NCBI GenBank assembly: GCA_046350055.1
Contig: JAXMBC010000001.1
Coordinates: forward strand, 4,774,001 to 4,838,000
Reading direction: 5' to 3'
Length of the DNA stretch: 64,000 nucleotides
Source: JAEUIE01 sp046350055
Lineage (GTDB): Bacteria > Planctomycetota > Planctomycetia > Gemmatales > HRBIN36
In this document: piece after piece, positions 26,957-36,300 of the stretch
How the letters are laid out: every line of letters starts with the position of its first letter
Numbering within the stretch: position 1 is the first letter of the stretch
Notes under the pieces: generated by a model
Told to the model about the DNA's origin: nothing
The model's input: only the letters and a program-made list of their open reading frames with translations
Databases searched by the model: none
Translations under genes and position numbers: made by a program

Positions 26957-28813
26957 ATGCTTGGCCCCATCTTCAACCGAGAAGCGCTGACAGTCCCCCG
27001 GCATTCACGGCACTATCTCATCCGCAGCTTGTACCTGGGCCTGCTTCTGGTAACCGGAATAACGTTCTGGCAAACGCTCTATGGCTGGGGTCGTACTGTC
27101 ACCCTGGGTGACTATTCCCACTTCGGCATCCTCTTCTTTCAGCTGCTCTGCTTTCTTCAGCTTACTCTGGTGATCTTCTTCTCCTCACTATTTGCCGCTG
27201 GCACAGTTGCCCAGGAGAAAGACCGTCGTACATTCGTTTTGCTGCTGATGACTGATCTTCGCAACTATGAGCTGGTGCTTGGCAAGTTGCTTGGAAGCTT
27301 GATGCAGATCTCCATCTTACTTCTCACAGCACTTCCCATACTCGGTGCGGGAGTGCTACTGGGAGGAAACACCTTTCTGCAAGTGATCGATGCATTCCTG
27401 GTATTATTTGGATCTGCATTAGCTGCAGGCTCGCTTGGCTGCCTGATTGCTGTATGGCGAGATCGTACATTCCAAACGCTGGCGGTCACCGTGCTAGCCC
27501 TGGTACTGTTTCTCGTCTTAGTCGAAGGGCTGAGTCTGCTGGCAGCAACATTTCCGGGACAGGAATCAACCATCCTCATGGTGCGTGATGCACTCAATCC
27601 CTATCGGGTGCTTATTCGTATTTTGTCGCCTTCAGCACAGAGCGTATTTGGCCTGCTCAGCCTTCCCTTCTTCTTCAGCATGCTTGGCATCACACTGGTG
27701 CTCAATGCCATCAGCATTGGCATGCTTCGCGTATGGAACCCCAGTAATGAGAGAATGCGCGGGCCGGAAGAAGCTGAAGATGAATCAGAAAAGGAACTGG
27801 TGGAAGGCCGGGATCGACATGCCGCTCCAGGTCGGGTACGGCCAGTCTGGAAGAACCCAATTGCCTGGCGGGAGATTGCTACTCGTGCATACGGGCGTAG
27901 ACCACTTATCATCAAGGCGTTGTTTCTCGTAGTCATCGGCCTCCTGATCTGGGCTGCCGTTACGTCGCTACAGAGGCCTGATGGCACCTTCCGTAGTCCC
28001 GCAGAAGTCACCCGATTCAATATCGCTTTTTCGCTGGTACCCATGATGGTGCTCAGCTTCATCCTGGTCAATGCTCAGGCAGTCACTTCCATCACCTCTG
28101 AGCGTGATCTCGGGGCACTGGAATTACTGCTCGTTACACAGCTCACCCCTGCAGAGTTTGTCCTCGGTAAGCTGGGAGGCATCCTCTACAACGCCAAAGA
28201 AATGATCCTTCCGCCTCTTCTGTTCATGTGCTGGCTCGGATGGATGGGATATATCCCCCTGGAAACATTCATCTTTGTGATTATTGTCACACTGGTACTG
28301 CTCACCTTTATTATTGCCATTGGCATTCATATCGCACTCAGTCGGGTCAATACCCGCCTGGCAATCGGTATGAGCCTTGGCACGGTGTTCTTTATCTTTG
28401 TTTGTACTTTCCTCTGCATCTATCTCATTCAGATAGGTGGTCAATTTGAAGTTCAGATTACCAATTTCGCCTTCTTCCTGGTGATTGGCATTGGCGGCCT
28501 GTGGATTGTGCTCAGTGGAGACAAGCCCAGTTCTGCACTTTTCCTTGCTTCGGTGCTTTGCCCCGTGGGCCTGTTCTACGCGATTACCAATGTGCTGGTG
28601 GGTAATGTTCGCACTCAGTCGGGTGGCGATGCTCTCTGGCCGTTTCTCGTAGTAGTGGGTGCATTTGGCTTTGCGATTGCTGCCATCGCCATACCCCTTT
28701 TCAGCGAGTTTCACGTAGCAATTGCTGCAAGTGTTGTAGTCGAAGACGAGGAAACGGAACGGCAGCGGTTTAAGGCCAAGCGTAATGTGAAGGAAGTGCT
28801 GCAGGACAAATAA
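26957..28813 (+). CDS. Duplicated ABC-2 type permease, paralogue of the preceding gene
   Basis: This 618-residue protein repeats the two-unit design: unit 1 carries AQEKDRRTFVLLLMTDLRNYELVLGK (residues ~78-104) and unit 2 carries SERDLGALELLLVTQLTPAEFVLGK (residues ~375-400). The N-terminus LGPIFNREALTVPRHSRHYLIRS aligns with that of the upstream gene, and both place a charged linker between the units (here EEAEDESEKELVEGRDRH). The pair probably forms a heterodimer with four permease units, or acts with the ATPase encoded at 18406. The gene is convergent with the kinase gene, with 11 bases between stops. Confidence 0.82.
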   Translation: MLGPIFNREALTVPRHSRHYLIRSLYLGLLLVTGITFWQTLYGWGRTVTLGDYSHFGILFFQLLCFLQLTLVIFFSSLFAAGTVAQEKDRRTFVLLLMTDLRNYELVLGKLLGSLMQISILLLTALPILGAGVLLGGNTFLQVIDAFLVLFGSALAAGSLGCLIAVWRDRTFQTLAVTVLALVLFLVLVEGLSLLAATFPGQESTILMVRDALNPYRVLIRILSPSAQSVFGLLSLPFFFSMLGITLVLNAISIGMLRVWNPSNERMRGPEEAEDESEKELVEGRDRHAAPGRVRPVWKNPIAWREIATRAYGRRPLIIKALFLVVIGLLIWAAVTSLQRPDGTFRSPAEVTRFNIAFSLVPMMVLSFILVNAQAVTSITSERDLGALELLLVTQLTPAEFVLGKLGGILYNAKEMILPPLLFMCWLGWMGYIPLETFIFVIIVTLVLLTFIIAIGIHIALSRVNTRLAIGMSLGTVFFIFVCTFLCIYLIQIGGQFEVQITNFAFFLVIGIGGLWIVLSGDKPSSALFLASVLCPVGLFYAITNVLVGNVRTQSGGDALWPFLVVVGAFGFAIAAIAIPLFSEFHVAIAASVVVEDEETERQRFKAKRNVKEVLQDK

Positions 28814-28824
28814 CCAGTGGATGC

Positions 28825-31740
28825 TTACTTGTAGTAGCCCGGCGACTTGTGTGATTGGTTGTCAAAAAGGAACCTGGCTCCAACCTCGTGCCAGCCACCT
28901 TCCAGATGCTGATCGCAACGAACCAACTGGGCTCGCACTGATACAGGCTCGGGCTGACGTGGGTGAACCAGTTCGATTTTCAACTGGCTGCCACGGATCT
29001 CCACAGGCGAATAGAATGACACGCCGCTGAGAGAGATATCCTTGCCCTGGCATTGCACAGGGGTGCCCCGTTCGCCGCGACTGGCAATTACCTGAACCTT
29101 CAGTGGCACGTTGTATTCAAACCGTTCCTGGGCACGACGATCATGGTTGGCTTGCAGGAATGTGCGCAGCGTTTCCACAATACGTGGACCTGCTTCACGC
29201 ATCATCTCTTCTGCTTCGTCCGGATTGTTGATGCCATAGGGCTTAATCTGCACGGTAACATCAGTCAGCATCGCCTGACGAATGGCTGGACGTACCAGGT
29301 GCAAAGTGATTTCCAGCCCCATTGGTTGCGCTCGCAGACTCTTCCAGAACGATTTGCTGGGTCGCGGCACTCGATAGACATACACATTGTCTTCGGAGCG
29401 AACCATTTCCGCACCGATAGACAGACGAAAACCATCGAGCTTGGCTTGCGCCAGCCCAGCCATCAGCATCGCTCCGCAGCGGTGATGAATAAGCTCGCCA
29501 CGGCGATGAATGTAGCGAACAGCGTTAATGGTTTCTGTGGGCCAGGCAGCTATAATCGTGCCGACAATATCAGAGACTGCCTGGGTCGCAGGCATGCTGC
29601 CACCGGAACTGGAGGCATTCTGTGCGTTGATCTCCAGCCAGGAGCCGGTCGAAGTACCTGCCAGCGGCGAGGCATACTGTTGTGGTTTGTTAACCCGGTA
29701 GGAAGTAATACCCGTGATGCAGTGCTCCAGTGCATCTATCAATTCCAGACATGACTGAAATCGCTGGTCAGGATCAGGATCAAACGCCCTCGCCATCACT
29801 GGACGTTCTGAGGGATGCAGTAGTTCGAGATCAGGGGCTAATTGCCTTGGTGTCGCAGCAGCAGACCGGGAAGTTGACGAGCGTGTAGTGCTGCGAATCG
29901 TCTGTGCTCGTAGCGGATGAACCCCGATAACCAGTTCCTGATAGACTAATGCGAGGCTGAAAATATCGCAAGAACGGTGGATGACGTTGTCGGCCAGCTC
30001 GGGGGCACCATACCTGGAGTTCAGCTGTGCCAATGATTGCCCTGATGGTGCCCAAAGCAGATGCGCCAGCCCGAAATCAGCTATCAGCATTCCCAACTCT
30101 GGTGGCGTGAGCAGATTTCGCGGATTCAGACACAAGTGTAACAGCTCAAAGCGCTGATACAGATCATCGAGCGCCGAGGCAGCTATACGCAGCAAGGGGA
30201 GGATGTCGCCTCGCGGAATGCCTTGCATGCGTTTGGATCGATGCTGCTGGAATCGTTCCCAGAGTGTTTCTTCCACCGAACTGGAAAGCAGGCATATCCT
30301 TCCGGGCCCAATGGGAAGAATCTCATAAGGTAACAGACCTTGATGTTTGACGGACCGGAGAAAATTGATCGCCTTTTCTTCGTCATCGGGGTCCTGGCCA
30401 CCGAATCCGCTTACCATCTTGACCATGGCAGGGTCACCATCAGGTGTCTCCACTCGCCAAAGCTCCCCCAGCGGACTGCGACCAATACATTCCTTAAAAG
30501 TGAACCCGGGAAGCGCATCGACATCGGTGCCAGGCATCATGGCTGGCAGTGAGATATTAGTACGCGACAGCGTGGGCGATCGCGCGATGGCATTACGCGG
30601 TATAGTGGGTGGTGGTACCGAAGAAGGCGGCACCAGACTTGAATGCGATGGACGATTCGGAATGGGTGGATAGGCTTGTGCCGCCTTGCGTTGCGGTGCA
30701 GCAGCAACTCCCATTTGCTCCTGGTTGGTGAAGTCGGTCGATGCGAGGTTAATTTCTTTCGCGGTATCCAGTCCCTGCAGTTTGCGGATTATCCGCGATG
30801 AACGCATCTCTCCCTTTGATGCATTGTTGATATCACCAGTAACCAGGGCGTGCAGGAAACTCAAACAGGAATCATACCGTTTGGCAGGGTCCTTCTGCAG
30901 TGCTTTGGCGATGATTGGTGCATCGAGAGGAGGCAAGGACTGCAGGTTTGGCTCCGCCATCATGTGCTGCATTGCCAACTGACGCGGGTTCTTTCCACTA
31001 AAGGGCAAAACGCCTGTCAACAACTCCTGGTAGACAATAGCAAGAGAATACTGGTCACTGTTGTTGTGAATGCGACCCTGCAGCGTTTCTGGGGCTACAT
31101 ACAGAGGAGTGATTCCTGTCAGTTGATCACTCGCCTGGGTAGCGGTTTGTGAACCATCATTGAAATGACCAAGATCCGTCACCAATCCGAAGTCAGCAAC
31201 CTTCACGTGGCCTGAGACAAGGAATAGATTGCCCGGCTTGATGTCGAGGTGAGTTAATCCGTGCTGCTGATTCATGTGATCCAGGGCTTCAGCTGCTTCA
31301 GCCATGTAACTGAGCAACTCATCTCGCGGGATGCCCGAGTAACCCGACTGACGGTAGCTCTCCAGTAATTCATGGAGAGTCCGATCTGCCAGTTCCATAA
31401 CGATCATGAGTTCGCCATTGATTTCCTCAATACGATCCATCTGAAGGATAAATGGATGGCGAATTCCCACAACCCGTTTGAGCGCACGGTATTCCTGGGC
31501 AGCCTGCATCTGATTCGCAGTAGGATTGATGCAATTGCCACGAATAAACTTGATGGCTTTCTGAATACCGCCTGGTGCTTCGCACTTCCATACTTCACCG
31601 AATCCTCCTCGTCCCAGGGGATTCAACAAACGATAGCCTGGAATTGGCTGTGCCCCTGCCTCGCGCACGATGGACGGCGCTTTCTCCGTGGAAGCAGTTG
31701 ATGTTTCAACGGTTGCTGGCATGGGGTCGGTGGGCTGCAA
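28825..31740 (-). CDS. Serine/threonine kinase-pseudokinase-PilZ fusion protein
   Basis: This is a 971-residue soluble protein. Domain 1 (residues ~36-305) is a complete Hanks-type kinase: glycine loop GRGGFG 43-48, lysine K64, catalytic HLDIKPGN with D166 and N171, DFG 183-185, and APE in YVAPE. Domain 2 (residues ~412-680) has a kinase fold with K441 and DFG 555-557, but the catalytic Asp is replaced in HLCLNPRN (C537), so it should be a pseudokinase. A Pro/Ser-rich linker (350-410) separates them. The C-terminal ~105 residues form a PilZ domain with RxxxR (R869-R873) and DISLSG (901-906), the two c-di-GMP-binding motifs. The start is TTG 31740 (GAGGAAG 4 bases upstream) or ATG 31722. Confidence 0.9.
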   Translation of the reverse strand: MQPTDPMPATVETSTASTEKAPSIVREAGAQPIPGYRLLNPLGRGGFGEVWKCEAPGGIQKAIKFIRGNCINPTANQMQAAQEYRALKRVVGIRHPFILQMDRIEEINGELMIVMELADRTLHELLESYRQSGYSGIPRDELLSYMAEAAEALDHMNQQHGLTHLDIKPGNLFLVSGHVKVADFGLVTDLGHFNDGSQTATQASDQLTGITPLYVAPETLQGRIHNNSDQYSLAIVYQELLTGVLPFSGKNPRQLAMQHMMAEPNLQSLPPLDAPIIAKALQKDPAKRYDSCLSFLHALVTGDINNASKGEMRSSRIIRKLQGLDTAKEINLASTDFTNQEQMGVAAAPQRKAAQAYPPIPNRPSHSSLVPPSSVPPPTIPRNAIARSPTLSRTNISLPAMMPGTDVDALPGFTFKECIGRSPLGELWRVETPDGDPAMVKMVSGFGGQDPDDEEKAINFLRSVKHQGLLPYEILPIGPGRICLLSSSVEETLWERFQQHRSKRMQGIPRGDILPLLRIAASALDDLYQRFELLHLCLNPRNLLTPPELGMLIADFGLAHLLWAPSGQSLAQLNSRYGAPELADNVIHRSCDIFSLALVYQELVIGVHPLRAQTIRSTTRSSTSRSAAATPRQLAPDLELLHPSERPVMARAFDPDPDQRFQSCLELIDALEHCITGITSYRVNKPQQYASPLAGTSTGSWLEINAQNASSSGGSMPATQAVSDIVGTIIAAWPTETINAVRYIHRRGELIHHRCGAMLMAGLAQAKLDGFRLSIGAEMVRSEDNVYVYRVPRPSKSFWKSLRAQPMGLEITLHLVRPAIRQAMLTDVTVQIKPYGINNPDEAEEMMREAGPRIVETLRTFLQANHDRRAQERFEYNVPLKVQVIASRGERGTPVQCQGKDISLSGVSFYSPVEIRGSQLKIELVHPRQPEPVSVRAQLVRCDQHLEGGWHEVGARFLFDNQSHKSPGYYK

Positions 31741-31825
31741 GCTTCCTCAAATACAAGGACTGGACAAACTTAGCGGGCGATTCCGAGTATGTCCAATGAA
31801 AAGGCAGTTCAGATAAGATGCTAAA

Positions 31826-31831
31826 ATTATA
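31826..31831 (-). promoter_or_regulatory. Perfect -10 box upstream of the kinase gene
   Basis: TATAAT on the minus strand, about 86 bases before the TTG start at 31740; the -35 position (around 31849-31854, TTCCTA) matches poorly. The rest of the 220-base divergent spacer to msrA has no other clear element apart from a weak GTTAG/CTAAC inverted repeat near 31925-31941. Confidence 0.35.
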
Positions 31832-31961
31832 CGTACAGCCAGTTTCGATAGGAACTGAACTCCTGCAGAAACTTGGTACTGAAACCAGTTGGATACGCGT
31901 GCATCGAATAGTATGTACTAAGCGTTAGAATCATCCTAACTTGCTTGTGAGGTGTTCCAAG

Positions 31962-32663
31962 ATGAATCGCTTCTTTCTATTCCTGGTCGCAGGACTTCTC
32001 GGGGCAGGAACATCGTTTTTCATTTTTGAAGGGAGACCTTCCATGGCATTCGCGGATACGCCTTCTCCTGCTGAATTAGGGATCTCCGAGGCAACATCTG
32101 GTGTTTCATCGCAGGTTGAAAAGAAGACTGCCATCGCTACCTTTGGCACGGGCTGTTTCTGGTGTACCGAAGCCTGTTTTCAGCAACTCAAAGGTGTCGT
32201 TTCAGTAACTTCTGGCTACACAGGTGGAAAAACTAAGAATCCAACCTACAAGGAAGTCTGTAATGGCGAGACAGGCCATGCCGAAGCGATACAGGTCGTG
32301 TACGATCCCAAGATCATCACCTATGTAGAATTACTCGAAGTCTTTTGGAAAATCCACGACCCCACCACACTGAATCGCCAGGGAAACGACGTAGGAACCC
32401 AGTATCGTTCAGCAATCTTCACTCACACTGAAGAACAGAAGAAACAAGCTGAAGAATACAAATCGAAACTCGATAAGTCTGGCGCCTTCAAGGATCCTAT
32501 CGTTACCGAAATTACCCCTGCCAGTGTCTTCTACCCTGCAGAAGACTACCATCAGAATTACTTCAAACTGAATGGCAGTCAGCCTTATTGCCAGTACGTC
32601 ATTAAGCCCAAGATGGATAAATTCAAATCGGTGTTCAAAGACAAGCTACAGACAGGGAAATGA
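31962..32663 (+). CDS. msrA: Exported peptide-methionine (S)-S-oxide reductase
   Basis: MsrA reduces methionine-S-sulfoxide in oxidised proteins. ATG 31962 is chosen because GAGG lies 8 bases upstream and it gives a hydrophobic signal peptide (residues ~4-22). The catalytic motif GCFWCTE has the nucleophile C65. SGYTGGKTKNPTYKEVCNGETGHAEAIQV and VFWKIHDPTTLNRQGNDVGTQYRS follow, all diagnostic of MsrA. The ~60 residues before the catalytic core are a signal plus linker, so the enzyme probably protects periplasmic proteins. There is no MsrB domain. The damaged metallophosphoesterase gene begins 4 bases downstream. Confidence 0.93.
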   Translation: MNRFFLFLVAGLLGAGTSFFIFEGRPSMAFADTPSPAELGISEATSGVSSQVEKKTAIATFGTGCFWCTEACFQQLKGVVSVTSGYTGGKTKNPTYKEVCNGETGHAEAIQVVYDPKIITYVELLEVFWKIHDPTTLNRQGNDVGTQYRSAIFTHTEEQKKQAEEYKSKLDKSGAFKDPIVTEITPASVFYPAEDYHQNYFKLNGSQPYCQYVIKPKMDKFKSVFKDKLQTGK

Positions 32664-32667
32664 TGTT

Positions 32668-33296
32668 GTGCGAATCGTAGCCACAAGCGATCTGCACGGG
32701 TATTTACCTGACATACCTGCGTGCGAGATATGCTTCTGCTCGGAGGCGACCTCTGTCCAGATGGCTCACCACAGCAGCAAGCTGACTGGCTTGATTCGAA
32801 CTTCCGGCGCTGGCTTAAAGAAACTCCTGCCAGAAATATCGTAGCTGTTGCAGGCAACCACGACTTTGTGTTTCAGCTTCGCCCCGACCTGGTACCACCA
32901 TTGAACTGGACTTATCTCCAAGACAACGGTGCGGAAATCGACGGAATACGGATTTGGGGCACACCCTGGCAACCGATCTTTTTTGATTGGGCTTTCAATC
33001 TCGCTGAGCCAGAACTGGAAACAAAATGGCGACTCATCCCTGAACGCACCGATATCCTTGTGTTACATGGCCCTCCATATCGCCATGGTGACCGCAATAG
33101 TAAAGGTGAACACACCGGTAGCCCGAGTCTATTAACTCGAATCCGAGAGATTCAACCCAAACTTGTCATCTGCGGTCACATTCACGAAGCTCGCGGCGAA
33201 TACCGTGTTGCTGGCAGTCGTATTCTGAATGTCAGTCAACTCGACCTGCGCTACCAGCCGGTGACTGGTCTCTTTGAGACTGAATGGCAAGCATAA
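32668..33296 (+). pseudogene. Calcineurin-type metallophosphoesterase, frameshifted
   Basis: The gene is interrupted by a frameshift near 32722-32730. The first 18-19 codons, from GTG 32668 (VRIVATSDLHGYLPDIPAC), carry metallophosphoesterase motif I (DLH). The reading then continues in a different frame as DMLLLGGDLCPDG with motif II (GD). After that come GNHD (motif III), LHGPPYRHGD and GHIHEARG. The junction TGCGAGATATG reads correctly if one GA pair of GAGA is removed, so a 2-base duplication or a sequencing error is the likely cause. If the intact frame is restored, the enzyme would be a ~208-residue phosphoesterase of the YfcE/MPPED-like type. A shortened protein from GTG 32721 would lack motif I. 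Confidence 0.8.
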
Positions 33297-33389
33297 CTTT
33301 TTCCCCTTTCTACTTCCCTTTCCCACTTTCACTCGTTAGGATCATGTACAGTTAGACAAGCACGGACGCTCACGACGGAGATGGATCTC

Positions 33390-36300
33390 ATGCGTCGCAC
33401 ATCTCGTTGGATTTCCATTACACTTGCCAGTCTGTTCGCAGGTTGCCTGCTGGGAGCAGTGGTCGCAGCCTTCCTGTACTATGGTAAAGGCGTTTCTCGG
33501 CATTTACATAGCGGTGAAAGCTCATTCCAGGCAGGCATGAGCGAGATCAAGAATAATCAGCCAACATCAGCGCTGGTTTCGTTCCACGAAGCCATACTTT
33601 CCGCCGAGAATGTGCTCAAAGAGTTTGAGACTCCGTCTACCGAAGCCGTTCCAGCCGATCAGATGGAAACTCAACAACGGTTGATTGGTCAGGCATATTG
33701 GCTCAAATATCGCGCGACCAAAGCTCGTTCATTTACCAGGTTACTCGCTGAAAATAAACCCCTGCCTGTTTTTGAAGGTCAGGGAGATGGAAGCACCGAT
33801 CAGGTTCTACATCGCTTGTCGCCGTTGCGAATTCCGGAGGAGGACGCACGCCAGACTGCAGTACAGTCTCTGCGCGAAGCTGCGTACCGGCTACCAGGCA
33901 GCATTGACGTGTTGCGAGAAGCTGTTGCCATGGAGGTACAGTTCGAACCGATGCATTGGAATCATGTGCATGCTTTCGCAACCACCCTGCATGATCTGGA
34001 TCCTCAGGATGAACGGGCGCTATTCCTACTGGCCCGTCTGGAATACGAACAGCCCGTTTCAGTCAAGGTGGATGGAGGAGTCACTACAACGCCACTGCCC
34101 ATGCTCAAGCGAAGCCGAGATCGTATGCAAAAAGGGCTGGAACACATTGCAGTGTTAAAGCAACGGGAAAGCACGCCACGCTTGCGGACACTCTACCTCG
34201 AAGCACAAATGTATGCCTGGATGCTGCAATACTATCGACAGCCCACACAACTCAAACCTGAGTCAGAACAGAAATTCCTGGCGTCACTGCGTCAACTCCT
34301 ATTGGATCCAGTGCAAGGGATTATTGCCCGATCGCAGAAACTCGAAAATCTGGTCACTGCCAGCAGAATGGATGTCCAAGGCCTGTATGGATTGCAGCAG
34401 ATGGCGCTGGAAATGTCGCTGGCGGATCATCGCAAAGAAACTACTAGTACACAGTCTGTATCTGCCGTACTCGATACCATGGTGCAAGTTGCAGAAAAGA
34501 CATCATCACCAGGTCGCCGCACTGAGGCAGCAGATTTCCTCGCACAAGCCTGTCTAAAAGCGATGTTGCACCTTGTGGCGACACAGCCTGATCGCTGGGT
34601 GACTTTCCGAGATGCCTTGCTAAAGCTGGCAAACGCCTGCAAGACAGAACTCCGTCCCAATCATGCTCTTCCCTTGCGTATGGCTGATCTGCTAACTCGT
34701 GAAAGCCAGTGGCAATCCCAGCAGACTAAGCAGGACATCGCGAAAGAACGAATGCAACAGGCCAAAGAGTGGCTGAGCCTGGGTCTGAAGGTATCAACTC
34801 AGCCAGCAGGCAATACAACTCTTGCACTGCACGAAGCCATGCTCAAGGTATTGTTGATGGAACAGCCATCTCGCACCAGCATGCAGCCTCACCTTGATGC
34901 CTTGCGGGCCTGTAAGCAGGATACCTATCTGAACTGCGCGAACTACTACGAAGGTTTGCTTGCTTCGAGAGAAGGCAAACTGCAACTCGCCCGCAATTTA
35001 CTCGAACGGGCCAGTCATACGAACCACAATGAAATTCAACGACGCGCCACAACTCATCTCGTGCCGATCTACCTTGCCCTGGAACAACCAGAACCAGCGC
35101 TCAAGGCAATTGCACTTCTCGAAGCCCAATTCCAAAAATGGAATTCCCTATCCACTGAAGAACGCAACTGGCTGCAAGGCATGATTCGTACACCTGAAGA
35201 ACTACTGCCTGACAAGTTGCAAGCATTGCTGTTGGCTGCCCAGCAGGTGCAGGATCGGGCTCTTGGTACGGCTCTTACATCAGAACAGAAAGCCCTGGTG
35301 ACTCGTTACGAAACAGACGCTCGGAAATGCATCTCAAATGCAAACAGCAAACTGTTAGCCAGTAAGCTGCAGGTTAACTGGGCACAATACCTTTTGCGTC
35401 ACGATCGTATTGATGAAGTACAACCGATAATCAAGGAGTTAAATACACAGCATAGTGACTGGCTGGAAACCCTTCAGCTTCAGGTAGGCTACCAGCTCGC
35501 CAGGAATTCCTCAGCTGGCAACAGCACGGATGACATCCCTGCTGCTACGATGCTTGAAATTGATAACTCCTTCCTCTCGTACATGAAGCAACCGACAGCA
35601 AACCCGGTTGCCAAACTGCTTTGGCTTCAGTGGCTCGTCACCACCAATCGTCGAAATGCTGCGGACGAAGCTCTTGCTTCGACCACCCTTTTCACCAGAG
35701 ACCCGAGCGAGCAAAAACTGAAAGCCCTTGCCCAGCTGTATCTTGGACAAAAACAACAGTCTCATGAATTACTCAAGTCCTTGCCTGCTGACCCACAGTT
35801 GCAACTCGCGCTGATTCAGTCAGCCCAGTCATTAACAGAACAGCAACAACTCCTCTCCACCGCCATGCAGCAACAACAGCAGCAAGGCATTTTCAAGGCG
35901 TGGTCTGCTGCACTTTCATTGGCACAAGGAGACTATGCAGAAGCTTGCAAGTCGTTCCTGCCCTGCCTGGAATACACGCGTATCCGCCCCATGGTGCGTC
36001 ATGGCCTCACCCAGGCAATGGCAGTCTGGTCACAATCTCAGCCACAGGAAGTACGCAAGTTCGCCACAGATGCATTGCAGATGTATCCCAGTGAACCGTG
36101 CCTGCTTCTAGGTTATGCCCTGGCATGCCAGCAACTCGGTGAACTGGGCAGCCCTGCTTCCACCAGCAATCAAGTCAAGGATATGGCAACAGCACTTAAG
36201 GCCTACGAAGCTGCCTGTCAGCTGGAGAAAGTCGATCCCGCTCAGCCTGTCTGGGTCGAAGCAAATTGCTGGTTAATGGCAGGTCGCCGGGACATCGCGC

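Noticed and set aside
32572..32844. Separate 90-residue protein beginning in the msrA 3' end
   Set aside because: Only its DLH segment is protein-like and belongs to the frameshifted metallophosphoesterase.
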